Shown: positions 1-11,195, counted from the first letter of the stretch. The stretch: DNA of 64,000 nt from Panorpa germanica (GCA_963678705.1 OY783223.1:2108001-2172000); one strand, 5' to 3'. Made by a program: numbers and translations. Notes: generated from the letters alone by a model not told the origin.

Positions 1-25
1 AGTTACTAGATCAGTTATTCCTTAA

Positions 26-322
26 GGTGAAACGATACTTGGCTATTTTTGATTCGCGAATTATAGATGGCGATACTATAGAGCAGGTTAAATATTATCA
101 AAGAAATCATGTTTTTTATGTTTAAATCGTTTTATGTAAGTAACTATAAACGTGAATCAAAATCTAAAGCTGCAATTAGTTAGATGAATAACGTATCTAC
201 ATTTTAAGCTTTCTTCCACTGACTTTTAATGAGTTTGAACCGCAAAAATAATTTTTGAAAATGAATATTGCTATATTTTCTAGTTAAATTCCAATTTTAT
301 ACTATCCAAGCATCGTTTCACC
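26..322. mobile_element. MITE family B, copy 1, with 17-bp TIRs
   Basis: A 297-bp non-coding unit. Its left end reads GGTGAAACGATACTTGG and its right end is the reverse complement with one mismatch (CCAAGCATCGTTTCACC), so it looks like a miniature inverted-repeat element. A second, inverted copy lies at 15076-15369. I could not define a target-site duplication (flanks TTAA and GTAA), so the superfamily is unknown. Confidence 0.6.
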
Positions 323-392
323 GTAAGTATATGGGTTGCTGAGGTCTGCAATCTTAAAAAATTTCCCAAAAAGTCTAAATTTCTCAAAAAAT

Positions 393-500
393 CTAATCTC
401 AATTTCTATAAAACAGTGCAATATATTGATAGAGTTTGCTACCAGAACCTCAAATATCCAATTATTTTTTAATAGCTATATTTTAGAAGATATTATAACA
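393..500 (-). repeat. Degenerate fragment of MITE family A (3' part)
   Basis: The stretch reads like the 3' end of family A on the minus strand: a 'taatttctataaaa' motif, then an 'atattgata' motif, then 'agaacctcaaat', then 'caattattttttaata'. It is more diverged than the full copies and has no recognisable terminus. It abuts repeat G on its right. Confidence 0.45.
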
Positions 501-1008
501 CTCATAACTCATCACTGGATTTTCTAAAATGAAAAAACCAAAATGATTTCATTAGTTGATTAGTTTCTGCAGGTAACCCTCTCGAGCTTTTCTTTTTCAA
601 TTGATATTTCAACTTTTTACAGCAGTTTCAAAAAGGAAAATACTGATTTTTCATGAAAAAATCAGAAATTGTTATTTTAAAATACGTTAAAATTAAAAAT
701 TAAAAAAAATTCGACAGTGTTATCTCGGCATTTATGTAAAGAAAGAGTGTGCAAAATTTCAAAGGGATCAGTCCAGTAGATTTTGAGCTAGAGATGGCAC
801 AGACTCTGAAAAGCTATATGTGAGAAAACGCGTTTAAAAATTTCAAAGAAGACGAAACTAGACCAGAGAGGTGAAAACTTAAAACTTTATATCTCCGACA
901 GGTTTACTCCAATCGACTTCAAATTTTCACACAATAAACTTAATATGTTGTACATTAATATAAATAAATAACAAAAATTGAAACCTTACCCCACCCCCCT
1001 TAAGGCGG
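501..1008 (+). repeat. Dispersed repeat family G, copy 1
   Basis: Non-coding repeat found also at 4085-4560, 11196-11400 (part), 13011-13990 (tandem, part), 30641-31260 (-), 44180-44850 and 48050-48660 (-). Markers in order are 'aaccaaaatgatttcatta', 'ctgcaggtaac', 'ctcggcatttatgtaaaga', 'ttgagctagag' and 'cttaatatgttgtac'. It has no ORF and no terminal inverted repeats that I can see. In this copy it runs straight into the LINE F tail, so G may be a 3'-UTR module of F or an insertion next to it. Confidence 0.6.
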
Positions 1009-1060
1009 AAGAATGTAGTACCTGATGGCAAAAACATTAAAATAAAATAATAATAAAAAA
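1009..1060 (+). mobile_element. LINE family F 3' terminus
   Basis: The sequence 'taaggcggaagaatgtagta' followed by 'gatggcaaaaacatt' and an A-rich (aataa) tail recurs at 4565-4600, 7355-7400 and 28230-28280. In two of those places it sits downstream of purine-rich LINE-like coding remnants. It is interpreted as the 3' end of a non-LTR retrotransposon; no reverse transcriptase domain is present here. Confidence 0.45.
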
Positions 1061-1134
1061 ATTAGTTTATTTTGTTGAATACTTGCTTTTAGTTCTTATA
1101 TTTTTACACATTATTTAATCTCATTTTTGTTCGG

Positions 1135-1749
1135 TCATTTTTCATCAACTGAAAAAGTTAGGTTATGTATTGACGAAATAAAAATACGTTCTACCAACAT
1201 AATAATTATTATTAAGAAGGTTATTATCTTGTAGATATGTTTAATTCCAGGAGCTGAAGTACATCTGTCACTGCCTGAAGTTACTCCAGCCATCTTTGGC
1301 GTTACTGTCTTTAATACTTTCCTAGAAGAATTTTTCTTATACGTAACTTTACTTCTGTCAAAAGATTTTGGTGATACAGTTTCTAACACTAAATCTGTCT
1401 TTTTTGTAGATACTTGTGACAAGGCAACTCTTGAAAAATTTTCTCCATAACCCCGACGACAATGAAAGTGACTTATGTCCCCGCTCAACATTTGCACACG
1501 ATGGTTCGGAGGGTTTGTATCGCACCTACAAAAACAAGTTGCAGGGCCACCAGGGTTCTTATCAAGATCTTCATCCAAACCAACTTTTTTCAATTTATTT
1601 GGGCAACAGTGTCTGTTATTACGATTCCCATATGCAGTACAAGTTCTGTCTGTTAATTCCGCTTCCGTTAATACTGCTATATCCGCTTTACAGATAACAC
1701 TAAGCGTAAATACCAGCAGCATAAAAATCAAGCCATTATAATCAGACAT
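1135..1749 (-). CDS. Unknown cysteine-rich secreted or single-pass membrane protein, 204 aa
   Basis: The longest ORF in the window, unspliced. It starts with a signal-peptide-like segment (about residues 1-21, hydrophobic core 7-19). A compact cysteine-rich region follows (Cys37, 48, 49, 72, 74, 76, 97, with a CFCRC cluster). A Ser/Thr/Lys-rich linker spans about 105-160, with one more Cys at 163. A strongly hydrophobic stretch at about 173-187 would be a transmembrane helix, leaving a short tail. An AATAAA signal on the same strand lies about 65 bp past the stop (1066-1071). The start context is A-rich (aaaaATG). I do not recognise the family and see no transposon link. It could be a lineage-specific gene, one exon of a larger gene, or a chance ORF. 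Signal peptide plus clustered cysteines plus poly(A) signal favour a real gene. Confidence 0.45.
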   Translation of the reverse strand: MSDYNGLIFMLLVFTLSVICKADIAVLTEAELTDRTCTAYGNRNNRHCCPNKLKKVGLDEDLDKNPGGPATCFCRCDTNPPNHRVQMLSGDISHFHCRRGYGENFSRVALSQVSTKKTDLVLETVSPKSFDRSKVTYKKNSSRKVLKTVTPKMAGVTSGSDRCTSAPGIKHIYKIITFLIIIIMLVERIFISSIHNLTFSVDEK

Positions 1750-2044
1750 TTTTGAATTTGTTCGTTTGTAATTCTATTACAAATAATTTTATTTTATTAA
1801 CTTTTAGAATTTAATTTTTTTAAGTATTCAGGATGACAGAAATTTTTAAAGGAATTGCTTTTGTTTTCAAACGAGCTGCTAGATTACTTTACTGATTAAT
1901 TCTGTACCTTCTTTAGGCCCAAAAAAAGCTATTTTTTTTAAAAATTTCTTGAGAAGACTTTTAAATGCAAAAATTTAAATATGATTTGTAAAAATTTGTA
2001 CACATACTATGGGAATTTTTAACTATATTTTAACCTTTTTTTTG
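1750..2044. other. AT-rich spacer, no feature seen
   Basis: Upstream region of the 204-aa minus-strand ORF. It contains T-rich runs and an A-rich leader but no clear TATA box, repeat boundary or ORF. Confidence 0.4.
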
Positions 2045-2609
2045 GGGTCGATTTTTCAATTGTTGATTGAAATTAATGTTAATAAATGTGTACTGGCGTG
2101 TCTATTTTATTAGCGGAGATATAGCAATTAAAAGTTTGAATTGTAGTTTTAGCGCTAGAAATGGTCGGCCATATTTGTATGACGTGAAATGCATTTTAAC
2201 GTCAGTTATTTGTTGAGTAGGTCAGTGCTGTGGTAATGTTCTGTAGCTGTTGGTAGTCAAATAATCAAGTCAAATCAAAGAATAATAAGTTTTTATTTTA
2301 TTAAACCCTGCTAAGGCAGACATAATATTGGAATTTGAGTGTTCCTTGAAATAGCTGTAAATAATATTTGATATTTTGATATATAAATACATATAGCAGA
2401 GATTTATGAGCTGTAAGGTTGTAACACAAATGTGTACAACGTTGAATCCATTTAATAATTAAAGAGACAAAATGACTTTTTTATTTGTTAATATCTCTTA
2501 ACATATAAGGAGTTATTAAAAAATAATTGAACATTTGAGGTTCTAGTAACCCACTTTATCAATATATAGTACACTTTTATAGAAATTAAGACATAGGACA
2601 CAAGCCTAT
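2045..2609 (+). mobile_element. MITE family A, copy 1 (left end degenerate)
   Basis: Matches the family A consensus from 'gtcgatttttcaattgttga' to the right terminus 'ggacacaagcctat'. The first about 25 bp (TIR TGGGCTTGTGTCCT) are lost or mutated. It is non-coding, like all copies. Confidence 0.8.
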
Positions 2610-4084
2610 TATGAAACCTGATTCTAGAACCTGAAACCTGGTCTAGAATTCGAAGGTATAGCCTTTTAAGAATATACTGTTAAACTTTTGTAAGGATATT
2701 GTAAGCAAAATATTGTTTAACTCAAGCTTTTCTTAGTAATTGATTATATACAGAATAATTTTTATATATAACTATTATGTTTTTACTTCAGAAATAAATT
2801 AATTGAGATACGCCTGTGAAATATGCAATAAATATTACTCTAATCTTATAAATTTGTATAGCAAAGTTTCTATATTTAAAATTAATAAATACATATCTAT
2901 ATATAAGTCAATAAATATAACAAAATACAATAATTCAACTTTTTAATGTTTAAAAAATACGTAGCTATCTTTCACAAGTATCTGTGAAAACATAGCGCCT
3001 GCAAATATGCAACACATAGTACACGTATTGTATTGATATAATTTAAAATATTTTTAAAAAATTCCAACACGTTCTTTTCATAGTCAATTGTGATTCGGCA
3101 ACGCTGCGCACAAAATTATCTCGAAATTTTACACTTTTGATAGTACTAATGCAGATAGTATGTGTCTGTTTCTGATAGTAGTAAATGTTCTGACTATACT
3201 ATACCACGCTGGAACATCCTTAATAAACACCACAAGTATGGATTACAATTCGCGCAGAAAATCAGATCTCCGTTGGAAGCTGTAACCCCCAAAACAATCT
3301 CCGCTGGTTGTGATATTCATTTCCGTTTATTAAATAGAAATGTATTTGAGTTATCGATCTCCCTTCTTCGCGCTCCAGTGGGTGGATGAGGGGGTGCAAC
3401 AGTCAATGTGAATACCCCTCGCACCACCGCAATCGTATCAATCCTACCTACCCCTGCGGCACAATGGTGTTGTTTTACTATTTACCGCCACCGCCCTCAC
3501 GCGGGGAAATATTTAGTTGATAATTATTTCATCATTGGTTGTGACATTTGTTTCAATCTATAGAGATGTATGTATGTATGTCACTCAAATTTACACAAAA
3601 CATACATCTCACTGTTGAAATTATTAAATGCAAATTAATCGCTCTATTACGAAAAAGAATTATGAAAGACACTTTTAATCTCGGTGTGCTTTTATTATTC
3701 AATTTTCTACCAGTGGCGAACTTTTCTACAGGTATAGGGATAACAGGGTTAGTAGTAAAAGTAAATAATAACGGGGTCTCGGTCCTTGTAGTAACCAGAG
3801 ATGTACAAAATAGATTTCAAAAGTATCCTTTTTTATTTTTTCATTTCAAATACAAAATACAAAATTTTAATAATAGTTTTTTAATAAATACAAAATGCAA
3901 AACCTGTTGATAAAATTGAATACTTTTTATATCACCAACGCAAACCGATTTTAATACCACTTTTCGTATATGACGGACGCCTCATTATCATTCCACCAAA
4001 CAAAAAAATACGTTCTACTGCGGCGCAACTCAGCAATATTTTAAAATTACTTTCTTTACGGATGGATATTTATTTACAGGACGT
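2610..4084. other. Non-repetitive AT-rich stretch with a GC-rich island
   Basis: No repeat or convincing gene was found. Positions about 3350-3515 are much richer in G and C than the surroundings, with pyrimidine-rich C runs and CG dinucleotides, and have no long ORF. Short ORFs at 3162-3389 and 3548-3910 show no recognisable domain and are probably chance. Confidence 0.4.
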
Positions 4085-4600
4085 AAATCATAAATCATCA
4101 CTGGATTATCGGAAAACCAAAATGATTTCATTAGTTGATAACTTTCTGCAGGTAACCCTGTCGAGTGTTTTTTTCTATTATTGATTTTTCAATTTTTTAC
4201 AGCACTTAAAAGTCATAATACTGATTTTTCATGAAAAAATCAGAAAATGTTATTTTAAAATACGTTAAAATTAAATTATTTTAAAAAACTCGACAGCGTT
4301 ACCTCGGCATTTATGTAAAGAAAGAGTGTGCAAAATTGCAAAAGGATCGGTGCTGTAGATTTTGAGCTAGAGAGGGCACTGACTCTGAAAAAACTAAGTG
4401 TGAGAAAACGCGTTTAAAAGTTTGAAAGCAACACGAAACCACTTAAAACTCTATATCTCCGACAGTTTTACTCCAATCGACTTCAAATTTTCACACAATA
4501 AACTTAATATGTTGTACATTAATATAAATAAATAACAAAAAAAGTTGAAACCTTACCTCCCCTTTTAAGGCGGAAGAATGTCTAGGGGTAAAAACTTTAA
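4085..4600 (+). repeat. Repeat G copy 2 followed by LINE F tail
   Basis: Same order of markers as 501-1060: G body, then 'ttaaggcggaagaatg' at about 4565. The G-F junction is conserved between the two copies, which argues that they moved or were copied together at least here. Confidence 0.6.
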
Positions 4601-4880
4601 TAATTATCATTCCACTAAACCTCAAATATCTAATTATTTTTATTCAATTCACAATATTATAGAAGTTATCAACGATTGATATTTGTCATTTTTTGCCCTT
4701 TAATAATTAGGGGGGTAATCATTTACAAAATATGATTTTTTTGCTACTATCATTTGTGAACCTTTACCATCACTGGTAAAGTGATGCAGAATTAAACGTC
4801 AAAGCTATAGCAGCTGTTTAGCTTATTATATTCTATTTACTTCGTGACGTCATCAACTATCAGGATAACAAAATTGAAAG
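4601..4880 (-). repeat. Degenerate MITE related to the 9540-9865 element
   Basis: Shares 'cctcaaatatctaattattt', 'ctttaataatta', 'ttaaacgtcaaagctatag' and a GTGACGTCAT-like end with the inverted stretch at 9540-9865. It is distantly similar to the 3' half of family A. No clear termini. Confidence 0.35.
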
Positions 4881-4914
4881 TTTAAATAGATATATATCCG
4901 TCAATTTTTGTATT

Positions 4915-5510
4915 ATTATTTATTATATTAATTGTGTGCCTTTCGGCTTTACAATCTACATTATTATATTTCTTAATGCATATCATATAAATTCAAAGTT
5001 AAAAACTAAACTTAAACTATTCAAGACTATTACTGCTTCGAATAGTACTTTCTGTTTCTTCTTTTCTTGATCCTCTCTCTTCATGTCCCCTACTCCTCCT
5101 TTATTCACACCGTTTCCTGTTTCTCCTTCCTTGTTGCCTGTATCTTCATCTATCACCTCTTGCCTTCCTTGTCTTCTCTCGACAAACCCTCTATTATCTT
5201 TTCACTATCCTTCCTTCCTTCTCTCTTCGTTTTCACTTCTCCACCTATGTCTATTACAGGCATAAACGCTCTATCTTTACTATTTCCTCTTGACTCTCTT
5301 ACTTTACTATTTCTTCTTGACTCTCTTCCTTTACTATTTTATTATTGTCTCTATCTCCGTCATCCACCTCTTGTCCTCATCTCCTTTCCGCAAATCCTCT
5401 ATTTTTCTGAACTGAAGTTTAACTGTTTCCTCGCTACTTCTTTCTTTCTCCTGCTTTCCTTCACTGCCTCTTTTAGTACTTCCTCTCTCTTCATGTTCCT
5501 TATGTAACTC
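4915..5510 (-). mobile_element. R1-like LINE family K, 3' end (pyrimidine-rich on + strand)
   Basis: Begins on the + strand with 'attaattgtgtgcctttcgg' then 'ctttacaatctacatt', the reverse of the K tail also found at 26930-26965, 26985-27190 and 63568-63835. The following 450 bp are a C/T-rich run, i.e. a purine-rich LINE ORF tail coding Glu/Arg/Lys-rich protein on the minus strand. The + strand ORF at 5067-5507 is a Ser/Leu/Phe-rich shadow of this composition, not a gene. Confidence 0.6.
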
Positions 5511-5700
5511 AGCTACGAGCTTATTTATTGTCCTGTTATATTTAATAAAATAAATACGCTAATATACGTTTAATGACTAATATTTCAATAAAGAATTAAA
5601 AAATGGATAACCTAAATATGAAAAAGGGCGATTAGGTTTAGAATCTCCTGAATACAGCACTGTTAGCGATGCTGCGCGCCCTGGGTTCTAGTCTAGGTGC
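5511..5700. other. Spacer with a weak tRNA B-box-like motif
   Basis: Between the LINE K tail and the peroxidasin upstream region. A stretch near 5662-5695 ('ctgggttctagtctaggtgc') faintly resembles a pol III B box, as in tRNA-derived SINEs. No cloverleaf can be drawn. Confidence 0.2.
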
Positions 5701-6079
5701 ATGATGGAGCCGTGGAATTATGTTTTCACTTACTTCCTCCAGCGAGTAGTGAGTTTATACGACAGAACAGACGCAGACAACATCGGCGCACGAAGATACA
5801 AGTCAGTCAGCGACCGGCCGGCATCGGGTTCAGACGTCTGTGACGTCATCTCAATAATTCGCGGTTCTATTCAAAATAAACACAGAAAAAAATCGTGTAT
5901 TTAAATTAAAATAAAAAGTGAATCGACCGAACGAATCCCCCCGCGGAAACCAGTCTTGTATAAACAGATGTTTGTTGAGAGAAATGACCTGTTTTAATTG
6001 ACTTCGTTTTGTACTTATAACAGTGGGGCTCTTTTTTGTGTGTTTTGTGAAATACACGTGTTGAAATAACACGGTTAAG
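5701..6079 (+). promoter_or_regulatory. Putative promoter and 5' UTR of the peroxidasin gene, with a CRE
   Basis: The 380 bp before the peroxidasin start are richer in G+C than most of the window. They contain the perfect palindrome TGACGTCA (5841-5848), a CREB/ATF-type site. A TCAGTC motif near 5800 fits the arthropod initiator consensus, so transcription may begin around there (inference). An in-frame TGA at 6062-6064 stops any upstream extension, which supports the ATG at 6080. No convincing TATA box at a fixed distance. Confidence 0.4.
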
Positions 6080-6252
6080 ATGAAGCGGTTTGTTTTTGTT
6101 TTGTTTTTGACTTTTGTGATTTTTGGAATTTCTTACGGTGCTAATGATGCACAGAAATGCCCCCCGAAATGTTTGTGCTTTCGAAAAACTGTTCGCTGCA
6201 TGTTTTTGTCTCTAGATGCAATTCCTCAGGTTTCTGCAGATACTACAATTCT
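6080..6252 (+). CDS. Pxn: Peroxidasin, first coding exon (signal peptide and LRRNT)
   Basis: The exon encodes 57 codons plus two bases. Residues 1-20 are a strong signal peptide (hydrophobic F/V/L run ending ISYG). From residue 27 comes the LRRNT cap, with [14 protein letters not shown] then [10 protein letters not shown]. This Cys spacing and the RKTVRCMFL wording are those I know from insect peroxidasins. Peroxidasin is a secreted heme peroxidase with LRR and Ig domains that forms sulfilimine cross-links in collagen IV of basement membranes; that role is family knowledge, since the catalytic domain is not in this window. The exon ends in a leucine codon split after CT at the donor CT|GTAAGT (6253), so intron phase is 2, the usual phase for LRR exons. 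Another LRR protein is possible but less likely. Confidence 0.85.
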
Positions 6253-6258
6253 GTAAGT

Positions 6259-7119
6259 CTTTGTTTTGTTTATTTTTGTGCTATCTGATCTTCTTACATT
6301 CTTTGTGCGAAATATTCTAGTACAATGTATATAAACTAAATTACCATCTAATAATATTTCTTGTAACGTAATGTTTCGTATATTTATTTTATATACCGTC
6401 GCTCTATTTCCGATAATTAGTATTTTTAATTGTTTAAATGAGACCGTGGTCTAGAGATCGAAATTTTAAGGTATAATTTAAAACGATATTTTAACTTTTT
6501 AGTCTTTTTATTACACTTATTCTACATACAAAAAAATCTTTTTTGAAATTTCAAAATATTGTTAAATATGTTAAAAATGGCGCTGAAGTAGACCCTGTCA
6601 AAAAATTGGACCTGGACGGTGTTGCCGATTTTGGCTCTTCTATTTATCTGAATTATAAAAACCAAGTTAATTATTAATTAGTATGAATACAGGTGTATGA
6701 AAAAAGAATAATTGAAAATTGACAAAATAGCGCGCTTTTGAAATTGAATTTCTCAAAACTGTGTTTTTTTACCAGTTATTTAACGAAAAAAATACGAAAT
6801 TATTGAAATAAAAAAATGATTCTAGTTCCAACGATAGCTATTGATGTTGTGAATAACATATTAAAATTTCAGACGATTCGGTTGAATAGTTTTTTTTTCT
6901 ACAACACCATGCCGAAAAAAGTAGTTTTGAAATAAATGAGATTTAAGTTTTAAGTATGCTATGGCTGTAGATATGAAACTATTGGGCAATATGGGCAATT
7001 GATTTGATTGATTTAATATATAAAAAATAAAATGTGCTATCAATTTTCGTAACCAGTAACTGTGGGTAATTTTTCCACTTCCAAAGAAATATACTAAAGC
7101 CAAAATAGAATCCCTATTT
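6259..7119. other. Intronic AT-rich sequence, no feature seen
   Basis: T-rich and A-rich sequence directly after the donor. The short minus-strand ORFs here have no recognisable domain. I see no repeat shared with the rest of the window. Confidence 0.4.
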
Positions 7120-7400
7120 TTACTGATTAACAAGAAAAAATGACAGCGAGGTAGAATATTGCAGTATAGAGGAAGTAGAAAAATTAGAGCACATTAATTG
7201 TAGGATGCGGGAGAACTTGGAAGCTAAAGTAGACCTGATAGTGATCTTCCAGGGGAAGAAGGAAGGAGTAAAATAGGTGAACGAAGTTGGGAGTAAGCTA
7301 AACGAAATAAAGCACAAGGGAGATGAAGCTTGACACGTAGTTTTGAGTCAGTGAATTTAAGGCGGAAGAAAGTAATGCCAAACGACACATATGTTAAAAT
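7120..7400 (+). mobile_element. LINE F 3' remnant
   Basis: A purine-rich stretch coding Glu/Lys-rich peptide pieces with stops (7130-7330). It is followed by 'tttaaggcggaagaaagtaa', the F terminus. Consistent with a decayed, 5'-truncated non-LTR copy. Confidence 0.35.
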
Positions 7401-8679
7401 TAATAAACACAATAAAAACAATTAATTCTACATTAAAACAAAATATTATTCTAATATTTTTTCACACTTATATAAAAATATTTTAACTAAATGTTAACTA
7501 ATGTTGGCTACATATAGTTCGATCGTTAGACCCGAGCCCAACATATCCCAATGTGTATTGGACCTTTAGGTATACTCAGCTTTAGGCTAATTAGCTACAT
7601 AGTTACACAATATTTCCAACAACAAATAATCTAAATGGCTGCAATTGTTTTGTTTAAATGACAATGTTAAATGACTGTAAAAAGTCAGATAAATTAAAAG
7701 TAATAATTTTAAACTTACATTCTCGTACTCGTACTCATTTTAAACAACAAATTATGACTCGACGTGTTGTTGTGTTTTTTGCAAGTTTACACATGTATAT
7801 TATAAATGTAGTACCAATTGTAAAAACGTGGAATTTGGTAAAGCGTGAACACTCGTACAAAATGTGGCACCCGCTTCGATTGTGATCGTAATGGGGATGT
7901 TTCCGTTAACATTGCACCTTCCGTGCCATCGGTGGGCAGTGTTCAGTTCACTATACAGTGCTATACAGGGTGTATCAACAACAACAATTTATGAAATATG
8001 GTTCTGGCTTAGAAATAGTATGCATAATTTTCTTTTATTGCTAGTTTTCCTGGAGTATTATAACATTTTGGAATCCTGAAGAGTTGCGCCAATTTTTAAA
8101 AAAACTTGCCATAGTAGTGTTCATACTTTTTTTTTACACCACGATGAGTTAAAGTGGACAGAAAGTAAAAATCTTTAAAAATAAATTAAATATCATAAAG
8201 TAGTACCAAATGTAATGCTTTTACAGTATAATCCGCATACGTGATATCTAAAAACACACACCAGACAAGTCCCGTTCCCGTTCTGCATTGTTACAACTTT
8301 AACAAAACTTTAGGTTTTTTTGAATACAATTATTCCCCATGCCGTCCGTGGTGTAGTGATAGTACATGCAATGCCACCTAGGTGTGAGGGAGTCTGTTAT
8401 GTGCAAATATAAATAGCACAATGTTTAACATTTTTATACGACAAGTGCATAATATATAATCGCAATGTGCCAGCACAACGAGTCGGGGTTAAAATGACGC
8501 AGACTTATGAAAAGGCGACAGCAATACAAGAATGTCATTATTCAGTCTCTTCGTTCTCGTTTTAAAGTTGAATTCTGTCAGTGTTTTTGCTGATATATAT
8601 TCTGTTGACAGAAAATGACATTTCTGTCAATTAAGGACTTATTTTGGTCAACCCAGTGCTGAACTTTAAGGATGTAGAA
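7401..8679. other. Intronic sequence, no firm feature
   Basis: Small ORFs (7658-7885, 7864-8079) show no known motif. At 8347-8372 a 'tggtgtagtgatagtacatg' stretch looks like a pol III A box, but no B box or tRNA fold follows. An 'acagggtgta' motif near 7970 resembles ends of several insect repeats but is too short to assign. Confidence 0.3.
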
Positions 8680-8970
8680 GGGAATGTAATAGTCTCTTTC
8701 ATAACAGTGGTGTATCGATAAAAATTAAAGTAGAAGTTTGCTCTTATGAGAAATTATGTTAGTGCAAAACAACTCCAATACACCCTACAGTACACAAGTT
8801 TGATTTGGCGTACTGTCGTATCGGTATGTGGTATGTATGTATTGTGACACAACACATGCAAAGAACACAGGAGTCGGCTTACTTTGAAAGTTCCAGTACA
8901 AGAAATCAATTAAGAATTTAACGTTGACTTAATTTAAAAAGATTAACGAATTTTCAAAAAGGTTTAACCC
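8680..8970 (+). repeat. Dispersed repeat family R, copy 1
   Basis: Shared with 45255-45560 (+) and in part with 53625-53755 (-). Markers are 'ctttcataacagtggtgtat', 'aactccaatacaccctacag' and 'taacgttgacttaatttaaa'. Non-coding, no termini identified. Confidence 0.6.
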
Positions 8971-9539
8971 TTTTCAGTCTTCTCGGTTTCCAGTAGGTGT
9001 GTTACCTCGTCATTAACACGTTGTTGGAGTCTTTCCTGGTGACTCTTGGAAACTTTCCTTGTTGCAATCCTCATAATGTCAGGAATAATTAGGATTTACT
9101 ATTAGTTAATCCGAAGCCGAACATGACATTGGTACAATAGTATTTATTAATAAATATAAGAACTGTATATCTCAATGAATGTTATAAAATAAATGTCGTC
9201 TCTCAATGCCTTGGACCAGGACAATGGTCTAAGTCTATTGGGGTCTAAAACCACTGTCTCAGGAAGAGGTACGAATTCCAGAGTTGCTTATGTTAAGATT
9301 AGGCTGACAGCAGAGTAGCTCCAGGGTTTTACTTAGAGTCTTAGAGCGCAATATCGCTAACAATAGTTTCCATCTTTATGTCCCGGTGAAGATCACTGTT
9401 TCTAATATAAAAGGGTGCTTCCACGATGTTCGTCAGGAATTTGTTCTGGAACCTTTGGATTCAATCCTTGTTGTTTTGACTGATACAGCCCTATATCTGG
9501 ATACCATAAGTCCACACTGGTTTATCCTAGTAGTTAATG
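8971..9539. other. Unassigned intronic sequence
   Basis: More balanced base composition than its flanks ('cttggaccaggacaatggtc' near 9210), but no long ORF or repeat partner in this window. Confidence 0.3.
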
Positions 9540-9865
9540 ACGTCAACTAATCGTTTTGTATCACTGCTATAGCTATGACGTTTAATTCTGCATCTTTTTT
9601 GCACTTCACTTGTAACAGTGATGGTAACGGTTGGTAAATGGTAGTGGGGAAGAAGATGAGGAAGGAATGACGTCGACTAGCGTCGATTTTTAACCCTTTA
9701 ATTATTAAAAATTCAATAATGACTATTTCAATCGTTAATAACTTGTATAATATTGCGAATTGAATAAAAATAATTGGATATTTGAAATTCTGACAGCCAA
9801 CTTTATCAATACACAGTGCAATTTTATATACATTCAGTTGTGGGTCACAACCCAATTAGTGAACG
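9540..9865 (+). repeat. Degenerate MITE related to 4601-4880, inverted relative to it
   Basis: Contains 'ctatgacgtttaattctgca', then 'ccctttaattatta', then 'aattggatatttgaaattct' and 'actttatcaatacacagt'. The last part is also a distant match to the 3' end of family A. Ends are not defined. Confidence 0.35.
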
Positions 9866-10439
9866 ACCTATACCATTACAAAATATTGACATATCTGTAT
9901 AATTCTCATCTTTTACAGCACAAGTAAGTTATTTGACCAGAGACGATCTCCGTTGGATCGTTATTAGCTGTACAAATATTATACGGTCAAACGGAAGTCT
10001 ATATCAAGTTTTGAAACGTACTTCAGAGTGGTTTTCGAAGTTAATCAAAGGACTTGTATGTCAATAAAGATATAATGATGTTTGCAAAGTTCTGTTTTAC
10101 TAAATCAGAAGTGGGAAACTGTTCAGTGCTTAACACTTAAGGTACTTACATACTCTATATATACTATACTAACCCTCTAGTTCTGTGTAGAAGAAGTTAG
10201 TGATGAAATACGAGTTAAGAAAGTTTAACTGGTTTGCAAGGAACAGTTTAAGGAGTGTATTAAGTGCTTAATTGGGTTTCAAAGTAGTCGTTCCAGGTTG
10301 TTGTGTGTTTAAAGGCTTTTGACGTTGGCATATGGTGTCGTTGTGTTGCCTAGGATCTAACTTGGATAACACATTAATTCTATGTAGATACATTATGATA
10401 CTAGAAGCTTCGGTCCCTTGGAAGTAGCAGCAGATTTAG

Positions 10440-10500
10440 GCAAAGCTTACATTGATATAGATAAAATCGAGAATATTTTTTGACGACACAGTCAATATAT
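10440..10500 (+). repeat. Repeat G 5' fragment, split by repeat P
   Basis: 'ttgacgacacagtcaatata' here matches 'ttgacgacacagttaataaa' of the G copy at 44180-44850. G resumes at about 11196, so the P copy in between is a later insertion. Confidence 0.5.
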
Positions 10501-11195
10501 AACTATTAGAGTTTACTCCCGTCGCAATGCAACGTCTTTTTGGCGTGTATGATTTGAATCCAATAAAATAATTCGTAATTACATTTCATATTTAATTCTA
10601 TTTTTAAATTGAAATAATAAACTCGCACAATAATAAAATAATTTTTCAATTTATCAAAATAAAAAATATTTTCAATTTATGCGTTATTTGACCAACTTTT
10701 TTTCAAAATTTGGGATTTTTTCGATTCGTAAATAGGTTAACCTATATACAAAATTTCAACTTTCTAGCACAATTTTGCTCTCAAATAAAATAAAATTGCT
10801 CCCCGTGCTCCCAAATAAAATTTTGAATTTTTTTTTATTAATAATATACTTAATTATTCTAGAATCCAGAATATGAAATTTCTCCAAAGTTCCCTACCGG
10901 GCCCCCGAATTTCTTCAACCCCCCCTTTTTCAATTTTTGAATTTCTAATTTTTGAGAAATGTCAGTATTGAATACCTTAATACACATGCAAAATTTCAAC
11001 TTTCTACCTTTTACGAATTAAAAGTAATACAGTAAGAAAGGGCTCACTTTTTTTTTCACTTTTTCCAAAATTGCGGGTTTCCAGGAAATTCAGGGATAAA
11101 TCCGGTGACAGTAAAAGTCTTAGAATTTTTTTCTCTATGAAATACTACCAAACATATAAGAATATAAGATCATAAATATACACCTGGGACATTAT
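10501..11195 (+). repeat. Dispersed repeat family P, copy 1
   Basis: Begins 'tagagtttactcccgtcgca' and ends near 'cctgggacattata'. Other copies: 20939-21636 (-), 38459-38575 (5' part only) and 40082-40768 (+). The opening resembles the TTTACCCCCGTCGC-type start of widespread arthropod repeats. The body is AT-rich with C runs ('caacccccctttttcaattt'). No ORF. Class uncertain (possibly the end of an RTE-like or Helitron-like element). Confidence 0.55.

Noticed and set aside
3548..3910. 120-codon + strand ORF
   Set aside because: AT-driven composition, no domain, no splice or codon evidence; the last third is A/T-rich low complexity.
5067..5507. 146-codon + strand ORF, Ser/Leu/Phe-rich, membrane-like
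   Set aside because: It is the complement of a purine-rich LINE K tail; the low-complexity pyrimidine run explains the long frame.
8340..8400. Possible tRNA or tRNA-derived SINE
   Set aside because: An A-box-like word only; no B box at the right distance and no cloverleaf.
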